A stretch of 64,000 nucleotides of DNA from Mycobacterium sp. 1081908.1 (GCF_001673535.1 NZ_LZLY01000121.1:45887-109886), one strand, 5' to 3'; shown: positions 42,724 to 51,752, counted from the stretch's first letter. The notes: generated by a model from the sequence alone, not told the origin. A program made the numbers and translations.

Positions 42724-44132
42724 CGGCGACCCGGTTGCCGGACGGGTTCGCCGTCCAGGTCGATCGCCGCGTGCGCGTGCTCGGCGACGGTTCCGCCCTG
42801 CTGGGCGGCTCACCGACGCGCCTGCTGAAGCTCGCCCCCGCCGCCCAGAGCATGCTCTCCGACGGCCGGCTGAAGGTTCGCGACGACGTCAGCGCCCAGC
42901 TGGCCCGCACCCTGTTGGACGCCACGGTGGCGCACCCCCGGCCGGCGGGCGGCCCGTCGCACCGCGACGTGACCGTGGTTATCCCGGTGCGGGACAACGT
43001 GTCCGGGGTGCGGCGCCTGGTCAGCTGCCTGCGCGGGTTGCGCGTCATCGTGGTCGACGACGGTTCGTCCCCGCCGATCGGGCCGGAAGACTTCATCGGC
43101 GCGCACTGCGACGTCGAGGTCCTGCGCCACTCCCATAGCAAGGGTCCCTCGGCGGCGCGCAACACCGGGCTGGCGGCCTGCACGACCGACTTCGTCGCGT
43201 TTCTGGATTCCGACGTCACGCCGCGCCGGGGCTGGCTGGAGGCCCTGCTCGGCCACTTCTGTGATCCGACCGTCGCCCTGGTCGCGCCGCGCATCGTCGG
43301 TCTGTCGCACAGCGAGAACGTGGTGGCGCGCTACGAGGCGGTGCACTCGTCCCTGGACCTGGGGGAGCGCGAAGCCCCGGTACTGCCCCACAGCACGGTG
43401 TCCTACGTTCCCAGCGCGGCGATCATCTGCCGCCGCTCGGCCATCCGCGGCGTCGGCGGGTTCGACGAGACGATGCAGTCCGGCGAGGACGTCGACCTGT
43501 GCTGGCGGCTGATCGAAGCCGGCGCCCGGCTCCGATACGAGCCGATCGCGCAGGTGGCCCACGATCACCGCACCGAGCTGCGGGATTGGCTCGCGCGCAA
43601 GGCCTTTTACGGCGGCTCGGCGGCTCCGCTGTCCGTGCGTCACCCGGACAAGACGGCCCCGGTGGTGATCTCCGGCTGGGCGCTGATGGCCTGGATCCTC
43701 GTGGCTCTGGGGACCAGCCTCAGCCAGCTCGCCTCGATCGCCGTCGCGGTGCTGACGGGCCGGCGGATCGCCAAGGCGATGCGCGGCGCCGAGACCTCGC
43801 TCGTGGACGTCCTCACGATCGCGACCCGCGGCCTGTGGTCGGCGGCGCTGCAGCTGGCGTCGGCCCTGTGCCGGCACTACTGGCCGCTGGCCTTGGTCGC
43901 GGCCATCCTGTCGCGCCACTGCAGACGGGTCGTGCTGGTGGCCGCCGTGATGGACGGCGTGGTGGACTGGCTGCGCCGCCGGGACGCCACCGGCGACGAG
44001 GCCGAACCCATCGGGCTGCTGACCTACGTATTGCTCAAGCGGGTCGACGACCTGGCCTACGGCCTCGGGCTGTGGTGGGGTGTGGCGCGCGAACGCAACG
44101 TGCGGGCGCTCAAGCCGCAGATCCGCACATAG
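42720..44132 (+). CDS. mftF: Mycofactocin glycosyltransferase MftF
   Basis: A 470-residue GT2 glycosyltransferase. The nucleotide-sugar site is VTVVIPVRDN and IVVDDGS, the DxD-type motif is FLDSDVTP, the acceptor/catalytic region is SGEDVDLCWRL, and there is a histidine-rich contact at AHDHR. Hydrophobic stretches at about residues 318-345 and 375-400 suggest membrane association. It attaches a chain of beta-1,4-linked glucose units to premycofactocin. The N-terminal ~80 residues form a separate lead domain typical of MftF. It is the same length as in M. tuberculosis. Confidence 0.95.
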   Translation: MTATRLPDGFAVQVDRRVRVLGDGSALLGGSPTRLLKLAPAAQSMLSDGRLKVRDDVSAQLARTLLDATVAHPRPAGGPSHRDVTVVIPVRDNVSGVRRLVSCLRGLRVIVVDDGSSPPIGPEDFIGAHCDVEVLRHSHSKGPSAARNTGLAACTTDFVAFLDSDVTPRRGWLEALLGHFCDPTVALVAPRIVGLSHSENVVARYEAVHSSLDLGEREAPVLPHSTVSYVPSAAIICRRSAIRGVGGFDETMQSGEDVDLCWRLIEAGARLRYEPIAQVAHDHRTELRDWLARKAFYGGSAAPLSVRHPDKTAPVVISGWALMAWILVALGTSLSQLASIAVAVLTGRRIAKAMRGAETSLVDVLTIATRGLWSAALQLASALCRHYWPLALVAAILSRHCRRVVLVAAVMDGVVDWLRRRDATGDEAEPIGLLTYVLLKRVDDLAYGLGLWWGVARERNVRALKPQIRT

Positions 44133-44148
44133 CGGTTTCGAAGCCCCC

Positions 44149-45570
44149 TTGACCGCAGCCGCGCCGCACAGCGATGTGCTGATCGTCGGCGCCGGCAGCG
44201 CTGGATCTGTTGTTGCCGAACGCCTTTCCGTCGACAACGCCCGTACCGTCACGGTCCTCGAAGCCGGCCCCGCGCTGGGCGATCCGGAGTTGCTGGCCCT
44301 GACCGCCAACGGGTTGCAGCTGCCGATCGGCGTCGGCAGCCCGCTGGCCCGGCGCTACCTGACCACGCTGACCGATCGGCACGCCCTCAAGCTGCCGATC
44401 GTGCGCGGGGCCACGGTCGGCGGTTCGGGCGCGATCAACGGCGGCTACTTCTGTCGCGCGCTGTCGCGTGACTTCGATGCCGCCGGGGTCCCCGGCTGGG
44501 CCTGGCCGGACGTGCTCGAGCACTTCCGCGCCATCGAGACGGACCTCGATTTCGACGGGCCCGCCCACGGCAAGGCCGGGCCGATCCCGGTGCGCCGGAC
44601 GCGCGAAATGACCGGCACCACAGAAACTTTCATCGCCGCGGCGGAACACGCCGGATTCCCGTGGATCGATGATCTGAACGACGCTGGGCCGGAACTGGTT
44701 TCGGGACTGGGCGCGGTCCCGCTGAACATCGTCGACGGCGTGCGCACCGGATCCGGGGCCGCGTATCTACTGCCGGCGCTGGGGCGGCCCAACCTGACAC
44801 TGCTGGAACGGACCCGCGCGGTGCGGCTGCGCTTCTCCGGCGCCGCCGCGGCGGGCGTCGACGTGATCGGACCGCAAGGCCGGGCGATGCTCTCCGCCGA
44901 TCGAATCGTGCTGTGCGCCGGCGCCATTGAGTCGGCGCACCTGCTGATGCTGTCCGGCATCGGGGACGAGGCCATGCTGCGCGCCGCCGGGGTCCCGGTG
45001 GTGGCGCCGCTGCCGGTCGCGACGTCGTGCAGCGACCACCCCGAATGGGTGTTGCCGACGAACTGGGCCGTGGCTCCGGGCCGGCCCGTGGTGGAGGTCG
45101 TGCTCAGCACCGCCGACGGGATCGAGATACGGCCGTACACGGGCGGATTCGTGGCGATGACCGGCGACGGGACCGCGGGCCACCCGGACTGGCCGCACAT
45201 CGGGGTCGCGCTCATGCGGCCGCGGGCGCGCGGGCGCATCACGCTGGTCTCGCCGGACCCCGACGTGCCCCCGCACATCGAACATCGCTACGACAGCGAG
45301 CCCGACGACGTCGCCGCGCTGCGCCGGGGCAGCGAGCTGGCCCGCGAATTGGCCGGTGCCGCAACCTCTGTCGGTTCGCCGGTGTGGTCGACGTCGCAGC
45401 ACCTGTGCGGCACCGCACCGATGGGCGCCGTCGTCGACCCGCAATGCCGGGTCTACGGCATCGAAAACCTTTGGGTGATAGACGGTTCCATCCTGCCGGA
45501 GATCACCAGCCGTGGGCCGCACGCGACGATCGTGATGATCGGGCACCGCGCCGCGGAATTCGTCGCGTGA
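44149..45570 (+). CDS. mftG: Mycofactocin-associated GMC oxidoreductase MftG
   Basis: A 473-residue GMC-family FAD flavoprotein. The FAD fold is LIVGAGSAGSVVAERLS, a second GMC signature is GATVGGSGAINGGYF, and the C-terminal active-site region is SQHLCGTAPMGAVVDP with RGPHATIVMIGHRAAEF. Homologues reoxidise reduced mycofactocin and pass electrons to the respiratory chain. TTG 44149 is selected; upstream in-frame codons lie inside mftF. It is last in the mft operon, 115 bases from a convergent PE gene. Confidence 0.93.
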   Translation: MTAAAPHSDVLIVGAGSAGSVVAERLSVDNARTVTVLEAGPALGDPELLALTANGLQLPIGVGSPLARRYLTTLTDRHALKLPIVRGATVGGSGAINGGYFCRALSRDFDAAGVPGWAWPDVLEHFRAIETDLDFDGPAHGKAGPIPVRRTREMTGTTETFIAAAEHAGFPWIDDLNDAGPELVSGLGAVPLNIVDGVRTGSGAAYLLPALGRPNLTLLERTRAVRLRFSGAAAAGVDVIGPQGRAMLSADRIVLCAGAIESAHLLMLSGIGDEAMLRAAGVPVVAPLPVATSCSDHPEWVLPTNWAVAPGRPVVEVVLSTADGIEIRPYTGGFVAMTGDGTAGHPDWPHIGVALMRPRARGRITLVSPDPDVPPHIEHRYDSEPDDVAALRRGSELARELAGAATSVGSPVWSTSQHLCGTAPMGAVVDPQCRVYGIENLWVIDGSILPEITSRGPHATIVMIGHRAAEFVA

Positions 45571-45685
45571 GTGGGCGTTAGGTGGTGAACGCCACCCCAT
45601 CCTGTCCCGGTGCGCCGAACGGTATGCCAACACCGCAATGGCGTTTTCGCCAGATCGCCGGCGGCTCCGAGCGCGTGCCGGCTAA

Positions 45686-46543
45686 TCAGGCTGGGTAGGG
45701 CGAGATCAGGCCGGGAACGGGAGTGGCCGCCGGTTGCTCCTCATGGGAGGCCGCCGCCGGGGAGTAGGCGGGCGTCGCCGGAGAATAATTCGGTGTTGCC
45801 GCGGGCGCCGCCGTCAGCGGCGTGGTGACCGGCATCGCCTGGGCCGCCGTCACCGGAGAGAAGGCCGGCGTTTCGATCGGCGCCTCCACCGGCGCCGCCG
45901 CCACCGGCGCGCTGACGGGCGCCGGAGCGGCCACCTCCGCCGGCACGGCGGCGGCCGGCGCGCCGGCCGGTGCAAGCGGCGCGGCCACCGGCGCCGCCGC
46001 GAGTGGCGTACCCGTCGGCGCCAGCGCAACCGGCGCCGTGGGAGCCGGCGTAACCGCGGCGGCCGGCGTGACCGCCGTCGCCAAGGGGGCTGCCGGTGCT
46101 GCGGGCGCCGCACCACCGGAGACGCCGGCCGCGGCCGCCGGCACCCCCGCCGCCGCGGAGCCCACCGAGGCCGCGGTGCCGGCCAGCGGTTGCGCGCTCG
46201 ACAGCGCCTGGCCGGGAACGTTGGCCGCCACCATGTTCTGGACGGTTTGCAGGGGGGAGGCGTTCGCCGCCTCGGTGAGCGCGTATTGCTCGGCGCCGGC
46301 GCTCATCAGCTGGACGAACTGGGTGTGGAAGGCCTGCGCCGCCGCGCTGAGCGCCTGATAGACCTGGGCGTGCGCGTCGAACAGGCTCGAAATGCTGGCC
46401 GACACCTCGTCGGCGCCCGCGGGCAACACGCTGGATACCGGGCCCAAAGCGGCGGAGTTTGCATCGCTGATCGCGGATCCGATGTTCGCCAAATCCAATG
46501 CGGCGTTGGCCACATATTCTGGCGCTGCGATCACATACGACAT
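45686..46543 (-). CDS. PE family protein with Ala/Pro-rich tail
   Basis: A 285-residue PE protein. The PE domain (1-~100) opens MSYVIAAPEY and carries the type VII secretion signal YALTE at 87-91. The tail of ~185 residues consists of Ala/Pro/Val repeats (APVAAPLAPAGAPAAAVPAE) and ends with NYSPATPAYSPAA. The same TPAYSP motif closes the PE protein at 30719-31522. It is convergent with mftG and divergent from a large gap. It is likely surface-exported, with function unknown. No PE gene lies at this position in M. tuberculosis. Confidence 0.88.
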   Translation of the reverse strand: MSYVIAAPEYVANAALDLANIGSAISDANSAALGPVSSVLPAGADEVSASISSLFDAHAQVYQALSAAAQAFHTQFVQLMSAGAEQYALTEAANASPLQTVQNMVAANVPGQALSSAQPLAGTAASVGSAAAGVPAAAAGVSGGAAPAAPAAPLATAVTPAAAVTPAPTAPVALAPTGTPLAAAPVAAPLAPAGAPAAAVPAEVAAPAPVSAPVAAAPVEAPIETPAFSPVTAAQAMPVTTPLTAAPAATPNYSPATPAYSPAAASHEEQPAATPVPGLISPYPA

Positions 46544-47127
46544 TCGGCTCCCCCGGCTGTCTCGACGTCGTCCGCCTCCCCATCACGGACACCGCTTCGC
46601 GCAGACTATCGCCCACCCGGGGTCCCCCGAGGCGTTTTCAGCGGATCTTCAGCATGCGTTCGTGGGGCGGGCCACGCCGCAGCGCGACCCGCCCCGAAAA
46701 GCGGCGACATTCATGCTGCCCACGTAGATGGCCACGACAAGTGGCGGGCGCGCGGCCGGGTTTGCGCCAGGCGCGAACTCTGCGTCGCAATGTTCGTGGA
46801 CGGCACGACGTCCCGGTTGCGAATATCACCTCCCTTCAGCGGAACTCGAGCGGCGACCTACGTACTGCCCCACGCCGGGGGCGACCGCTCGCGCGCCTGT
46901 TTGCTGAACGAATCGATACCCATCAACACCACACCCACCTCAACCTACGAGATGACCTGCACCTGTCGATATATATTTTCAAATACCACGACGCGCGGAC
47001 GTTCGCAAGTGTCTGAACCGGCCCGGTGCGCGCCGGCAGAAAAAGCTACGTCGGGCGGGCCTCGATCGCCCACCCGCCGGTCGGCCGGCGCCGTTCTCCG
47101 GCAGCGACATTGGGCGTCAACGCACCG
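46544..47127. other. Gene-free 584-base gap between PE and exporter genes
   Basis: No ORF here has convincing start, codon use or similarity. The part at about 46890-46995 is clearly less GC-rich and contains TATATATTTTC (46970-46982), unlike the surrounding DNA. The gap presumably holds the PE gene's upstream region on the minus strand. It might be remnant DNA of a lost gene or host a small RNA; nothing more can be said from sequence. Confidence 0.6.
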
Positions 47128-48720
47128 CTACTCGATGCCTGCCTTCGCCTTGGTGACGGCCCGGCGCACCAGGCGCAGCTGGCGTCCGTCGCGGCCGGGA
47201 GCCCACAGCCCGATCAGGATGGCGGCGACGGCCACGATCACGGCCAGCACCGTCGTCGAGGCATGCATCGCCGTCATGAACGCGGCTTTGCTGACCTCCG
47301 CCAGCTGGCCGCCCCGCGGCCCCAACTTTCCGGCCACCTCGACCGCCTTGGCCAGCGAATCGGTCGCGGGGCCGCGCACCGGGGCGGGGAAGTCCGCCAA
47401 TCTGGGTGCGAGCTCGTTGGAGTAGCGCCCGGCTAGTATCGAGCCGGCCACGGCGATCCCCAGGGCCCCGCCCATCTCGCGCGACGTGTCGTTGACCGCG
47501 GACGCGACTCCCTGCTTTTCGTCGGGCACCGCACCCATGATCGCCGAAGTCGTTGGCGCGGTGCAGAATCCGATGCCGGTGCTCAGGATCAGCGTGGGCC
47601 ACGCCAACTCGGGGAAAGTTGAATGCAGGTCAAGCGTCCGCATGCAGAGGAAGCCCACCGCCATCGTCAGCGTGCCCACGAATAGCACCAGCCGCAGGCC
47701 GAACTTCGGCACATACCAAAACGACAGCGCCGAGAAAATGCCCAGCGGGACCATGAACGGGCCGAACGCCACCGCCGTCATCAGGGGGGAGTAGCCCATG
47801 ATCTGCTGCACGTACTGCATGCCCAGATAGAAGAAACCGAACGTCGCGCCGAACAGGATGACGATCGTCGCCACCCCGGTGGCGAAACTGGGATCGCCGA
47901 AGAGCCGCACGTCGAGAAGCGGGTGCCGCGTCCGGAATTCGACCAGTCCGAACAAAGCCGCGATGATCGCCCCGGCGACGAGCCCGCCCCAGACCAGGGG
48001 ATCGCTCCAGCCGCGATCGGGCGCTTCCAGGATCGCGGCCACCGCGATCGCGACGGCCGCGCCGATCAGGACCGCTCCCAGGGCATCGATCCGCGGCGCG
48101 TTGGCCTCGCGCGACGACGCGACGGTGCACGCCAGCGCGAAGATCGCCAGCCCGGCGACGCCCAACGACCAGAAGATCGCGTGCCAGTCCCAAAAGCGAA
48201 GCAGTAGGCCGGATCCGAACATGCCCAGCACCCCGCCGGAACCGGCGGTGCCCGCCCAGACCCCGACGGCCTTGATGCGGTCCTCCTTCGGGTAGGCCAC
48301 CGTCAGCAGCGACAGCGTCGCCGGCATCACGAACGCGGCGCCGACGCCGGCGAGCGCCCGTCCGGCGATGATCTGCGACGGGCTGTGCAACAGCGCCGGC
48401 GCGGCTGACCCGGCGGCGAAAATGACCAGACCGATGAGCAACGCGCCGCGCCTGCCGTACCGGTCGCCGATCGCCCCGGCGGGCAGCAACAGGCAGGCCA
48501 GCGCCACCGTGTAGCCGTCGACGATCCAGGTCAGCTGCGACTGGGTCGCCGAGGTGGCGACCGCGAGGTCCCCCAGTGCGGTGTTCAGCGCCGTCATCGA
48601 CGCGACGACCAGCCCGACGCCCATGCAGGCGACGGCCAGGGTCCACGTTCGGGTCCGGGGACTACCCCCGATGCGCGCTACCTCAGTACGCTGATCAGGC
48701 CGTACCAGCGTTTCGACCAT
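47128..48720 (-). CDS. MFS exporter of the EmrB/QacA (DHA2) type
   Basis: A 530-residue membrane transporter with about 14 predicted helices, as in proton-driven DHA2 drug exporters. Motif A is GAIGDRYGRRGALLIG, motif C-like glycine-rich sequence lies at GVWAGTAGSGGVLG, and LTWIVDGYTVALACLLLPAG matches the first antiporter helix. It exports hydrophobic drugs or metabolites; no substrate can be inferred. ATG 48720 has AGGAGG upstream by ten bases; upstream in-frame codons lie in the control region. The homologue in M. tuberculosis is not at this locus. It is divergent from a TetR gene across a perfect operator-like repeat. Confidence 0.9.
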   Translation of the reverse strand: MVETLVRPDQRTEVARIGGSPRTRTWTLAVACMGVGLVVASMTALNTALGDLAVATSATQSQLTWIVDGYTVALACLLLPAGAIGDRYGRRGALLIGLVIFAAGSAAPALLHSPSQIIAGRALAGVGAAFVMPATLSLLTVAYPKEDRIKAVGVWAGTAGSGGVLGMFGSGLLLRFWDWHAIFWSLGVAGLAIFALACTVASSREANAPRIDALGAVLIGAAVAIAVAAILEAPDRGWSDPLVWGGLVAGAIIAALFGLVEFRTRHPLLDVRLFGDPSFATGVATIVILFGATFGFFYLGMQYVQQIMGYSPLMTAVAFGPFMVPLGIFSALSFWYVPKFGLRLVLFVGTLTMAVGFLCMRTLDLHSTFPELAWPTLILSTGIGFCTAPTTSAIMGAVPDEKQGVASAVNDTSREMGGALGIAVAGSILAGRYSNELAPRLADFPAPVRGPATDSLAKAVEVAGKLGPRGGQLAEVSKAAFMTAMHASTTVLAVIVAVAAILIGLWAPGRDGRQLRLVRRAVTKAKAGIE

Positions 48721-48780
48721 ATATAAAGCGCCTCCTAACGGGGGCGTAGCAGATTTTCGAGACTCTTGGTCTTGTAGGTA

Positions 48781-48797
48781 AACCGATAGTCTCGGTT
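48781..48797. promoter_or_regulatory. Operator between the exporter and its TetR regulator
   Basis: AACCGATAGTCTCGGTT is a perfect 6-bp inverted repeat with a five-base centre. Outer arms CGAGACT (48758-48764) and AGTCTCG (48788-48794) form a further overlapping repeat. The site lies in the 98-base divergent gap, directly before the TetR Shine-Dalgarno (48804-48809), consistent with a TetR binding site. Confidence 0.7.
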
Positions 48798-48818
48798 CCA
48801 AACGGGAGGAAGCTCACA

Positions 48819-49478
48819 ATTACCGGCGGAAGCACCGATCCCCGCCCGGCGCGGTCCAGGGCCCGTTTGCTCGAGGCCGCGGCCGCGCTGCTGCGTGCGG
48901 GGGGTCCCAGCGCGGTGACCGTCGATGCGGTCACTCGTAGCGCCAACGTAGCGAGGGCGACCCTGTACCGCCACTTCCCGAGCGGAAATGATTTGCTGGC
49001 AGCGGCATTCAACAGCCTGATACCGCCGCCGCCGATGCCGCCGGCCGACGGCTCGCTGCGCGATCGCCTCATCGGGTTGGTGCTGGCCCAGGCCGAGGCC
49101 GTGGCGCAGGCGCCGGCCCTCCTGACGGCCATGTCGTGGCTGTCCCTGGGCCGCGACCTGGATGAGTTGCCCGAACCCCATCCCCTCGGCGCTTGCGACA
49201 GCGGCGCGATCGGCACGTTGCGCGAGCGCATCGCCCAGCAGTACGCCGCCCCGTTCGACGCGGTTTTCGACAGCCCCGAGGCGGCCGCGGAACTGGGTGA
49301 GGTGGGCCGGTCGCGCGCCATCGCGCTACTAATCGGTCCGCTGGTGCTGGGGCGGCTGTCGACCCTGCCCGACTTCGACTATCGCGAGTGTGCACGCGCC
49401 GCCGTGGACGGTTTCCTGCATGTGCAGCGGGCACAGCAGAGGGCCGACGCGGCGACCACGGAATCGGCCGGTGCCTGA
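48819..49478 (+). CDS. TetR-family regulator of the exporter; probable ATT start
   Basis: A 219-residue TetR if begun at ATT 48819. From the upstream stop at 48747 to TTG 48867 the frame has no ATG, GTG or TTG. Yet the residues encoded there (DPRPARSRARLLEAAAALL) form the first helix of a TetR DNA-binding domain and must be translated. GGGAGG at 48804-48809 is nine bases before ATT 48819, giving (I)TGGSTDPRPARSR. The rest is a normal TetR: TVDAVTRSANVARATLYRHF as recognition helices and a C-terminal ligand domain. It probably represses the divergent exporter through the repeat at 48781-48797. A sequencing error hiding a standard start is the alternative. Confidence 0.75.
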   Translation: MTGGSTDPRPARSRARLLEAAAALLRAGGPSAVTVDAVTRSANVARATLYRHFPSGNDLLAAAFNSLIPPPPMPPADGSLRDRLIGLVLAQAEAVAQAPALLTAMSWLSLGRDLDELPEPHPLGACDSGAIGTLRERIAQQYAAPFDAVFDSPEAAAELGEVGRSRAIALLIGPLVLGRLSTLPDFDYRECARAAVDGFLHVQRAQQRADAATTESAGA

Positions 49479-49811
49479 GTCTCGGCGACGTTTGCCCGGG
49501 ATTTGGCCAAACCCATGATCTGAGGCATACTGTTCAGGTTGCCTTGCGCCGGGTTCTGCCTGGCCGGGCATACGACCAGCGCCCAACCGGGCGCGTCCGG
49601 TCTCATCCTCGGAGCGCGACTAATTTCGCCGCGAATGAGGCTGCGTGAGGGTGACACACCCGACCGCGGGGGCCGGTGGACCACGACAGGTAAACAGCGG
49701 CGCAGTATCCGGCGCGACGCTCGACCGGCCCAAGAGTGGGCCGCCGATTGGCGCGCCGGGGGCACCAAGCCCGGGAACCGGGCTTTAAGAGGAGTGAGGG
49801 TAGGAGAAAGC
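49479..49811 (+). promoter_or_regulatory. S10 operon promoter and leader
   Basis: No gene is supported in these 333 bases. TTGGCC (49503-49508), a 17-base spacer and CATACT (49526-49531) form a likely promoter, giving a leader of about 270 bases. Near its end AAGCCCGG (49767-49774) pairs perfectly with CCGGGCTT (49778-49785) around a three-base loop, followed by TAAGAGGAG. This may be an attenuator or the site of ribosomal-protein (L4-type) control. GGAG at 49803 serves rpsJ. Confidence 0.55.
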
Positions 49812-50117
49812 GTGGCGGGACAGAAGATCCGCATCAGGCTTAAGGCCTACGACCATGAGGCCATCGACGCGTCGGCGCGCAAGATCGTCGAGACCGTCGT
49901 CCGCACGGGTGCCAGCGTCGTAGGTCCGGTGCCGCTGCCGACCGAGAAGAACGTGTATTGCGTCATCCGCTCCCCGCATAAGTACAAGGACTCGCGGGAG
50001 CACTTCGAGATGCGCACGCACAAGCGGTTGATTGACATCCTCGATCCGACGCCGAAGACGGTCGACGCGCTGATGCGCATCGACCTTCCGGCCAGTGTCG
50101 ACGTCAACATCCAGTAG
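49812..50117 (+). CDS. rpsJ: 30S ribosomal protein S10
   Basis: A 101-residue S10, also known as the transcription antitermination factor NusE. The conserved start MAGQKIRIRLKAYDHEAID begins at GTG 49812 with GGAG upstream; the longer open frame before it is leader. It heads the S10 operon and is followed by rplC after 14 bases. Confidence 0.98.
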   Translation: MAGQKIRIRLKAYDHEAIDASARKIVETVVRTGASVVGPVPLPTEKNVYCVIRSPHKYKDSREHFEMRTHKRLIDILDPTPKTVDALMRIDLPASVDVNIQ

Positions 50118-50131
50118 GAGATCCAGAACTC

Positions 50132-50785
50132 ATGGCAAGAAAAGGCATTCTGGGCACCAAGCTGGGCATGACGCAGGTCTTCGACGAAAACAACCGCGTC
50201 GTGCCGGTGACGGTGGTCAAGGCCGGCCCCAACGTGGTGACCCGCATCCGCACGCCGGAGCGCGACGGCTACAGCGCCGTTCAGTTGGCGTACGGCGAGA
50301 TCAGCCCGCGCAAGGTCAACAAGCCGGTGACCGGTCAGTACACGGCGGCGGGCGTCAACCCGCGCCGCTTCCTGGCCGAGCTGCGGCTGGACAACCCCGA
50401 CGCCGCCGCCGAATACGAGGTCGGCCAGGAGCTGACGGCGGAGATCTTCGCCGACGGCGCCTACGTCGACGTGACCGGCACGTCCAAGGGGAAGGGCTTC
50501 GCCGGCACCATGAAGCGGCACGGCTTCCGCGGCCAGGGCGCCAGCCACGGCGCCCAGGCGGTGCACCGCCGGCCGGGTTCCATCGGGGGCTGCGCCACCC
50601 CGGCGCGGGTCTTCAAGGGCACCCGGATGGCCGGCCGGATGGGCAACGACCGCGTGACCGTGCAGAACCTGTTGGTGCACAAGGTCGATACCGAGAACGG
50701 CGTGCTGTTGATCAAGGGTGCGGTCCCCGGCCGCACCGGCGGGCTCGTGATGGTTCGCAGCGCGATCAAACGAGGTGAGAACTGA
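50132..50785 (+). CDS. rplC: 50S ribosomal protein L3
   Basis: A 217-residue L3, an early assembly protein reaching the peptidyl-transferase centre. Conserved segments include GILGTKLGMTQVFDENNRVV, GTSKGKGFAGTMKRHGF and GQGASHGAQAVHRRPGSIG. Cys154 (mutated in linezolid-resistant M. tuberculosis) corresponds to the Cys in IGGCATPARVFKG and is wild type. It overlaps rplD by one base (TGATG). Confidence 0.98.
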   Translation: MARKGILGTKLGMTQVFDENNRVVPVTVVKAGPNVVTRIRTPERDGYSAVQLAYGEISPRKVNKPVTGQYTAAGVNPRRFLAELRLDNPDAAAEYEVGQELTAEIFADGAYVDVTGTSKGKGFAGTMKRHGFRGQGASHGAQAVHRRPGSIGGCATPARVFKGTRMAGRMGNDRVTVQNLLVHKVDTENGVLLIKGAVPGRTGGLVMVRSAIKRGEN

Positions 50786-51450
50786 TGGCTGACGCGAAGT
50801 CAGTGAAAATCGACGTGAAGACGCCGGACGGCAAGACCGACGGCTCCATCGAGCTGCCCGCCGAATTGTTCGACGCCCCGGCCAATATCGCGCTGATGCA
50901 CCAGGTGGTCACCGCGCAACGGGCGGCCGCCCGACAGGGCACGCACTCGACCAAGACGCGCGGCGACGTCAGCGGCGGCGGCCGCAAGCCCTACCGGCAG
51001 AAGGGCACCGGACGCGCCCGGCAGGGTTCGACGCGGGCCCCGCAGTTCACCGGCGGTGGCACCGTGCACGGCCCGAAGCCGCGCGACTACAGCCAGCGCA
51101 CGCCCAAGAAGATGATCGCCGCGGCGTTGCGCGGGGCGCTGTCGGACCGCGCGCGCAACGGACGCATCCACGCGATCACCGAGTTGGTCGCGGGCCAGAC
51201 CCCTTCCACCAAGAGCGCCAAGGCATTTCTGGGCACGCTGACCGATCGCAAGCAGGTGCTGCTGGTCATCGGCCGCGCCGACGAGACCGGTGCGAAGAGC
51301 GTGCGCAACCTGCCGGGCGTGCACATCCTGGCGCCCGACCAGCTGAACACCTACGACGTGCTGCGCTCCGATGACGTGGTGTTCAGCGTCGAGGCGCTCA
51401 ACGCCTACATCTCCGCCAACACCAGTTCCGCCGAGGAGGTTTCGGCCTGA
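50785..51450 (+). CDS. rplD: 50S ribosomal protein L4
   Basis: A 221-residue L4. The extended loop that lines the exit tunnel is GGRKPYRQKGTGRARQGSTRAPQF (split). The protein also acts as autoregulator of the S10 operon in other bacteria, and the hairpin at 49767-49785 could be its target. Stop and rplW start overlap by one base. Confidence 0.98.
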   Translation: MADAKSVKIDVKTPDGKTDGSIELPAELFDAPANIALMHQVVTAQRAAARQGTHSTKTRGDVSGGGRKPYRQKGTGRARQGSTRAPQFTGGGTVHGPKPRDYSQRTPKKMIAAALRGALSDRARNGRIHAITELVAGQTPSTKSAKAFLGTLTDRKQVLLVIGRADETGAKSVRNLPGVHILAPDQLNTYDVLRSDDVVFSVEALNAYISANTSSAEEVSA

Positions 51451-51752
51451 TGGCGACCATCGCTGACCCCCGGGACATCATCCTGGCGCCGGTCATCTCC
51501 GAGAAGTCCTACTCACTGTTGGACGACAACGTGTACACGTTTGTGGTGCACCCCGACTCGAACAAGACGCAGATCAAGATCGCCATCGAGAAGATCTTTT
51601 CCGTCAAGGTCGCGTCGGTGAACACCGCGAATCGGCAGGGCAAGCGCAAGCGCACCCGGACCGGATACGGCAAGCGCAAGGGCACCAAGCGCGCCATCGT
51701 CACCCTGGCCCCGGGCAGCAAGCCGATCGACCTCTTCGGCGCACCGAGCTAG
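51450..51752 (+). CDS. rplW: 50S ribosomal protein L23
   Basis: A 100-residue L23, at the exit of the polypeptide tunnel, docking signal recognition particle and trigger factor. Conserved features: DIILAPVISEKSY, and the basic loop NRQGKRKRTRTGYGKRKG. It overlaps rplD by one base. Confidence 0.98.
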   Translation: MATIADPRDIILAPVISEKSYSLLDDNVYTFVVHPDSNKTQIKIAIEKIFSVKVASVNTANRQGKRKRTRTGYGKRKGTKRAIVTLAPGSKPIDLFGAPS

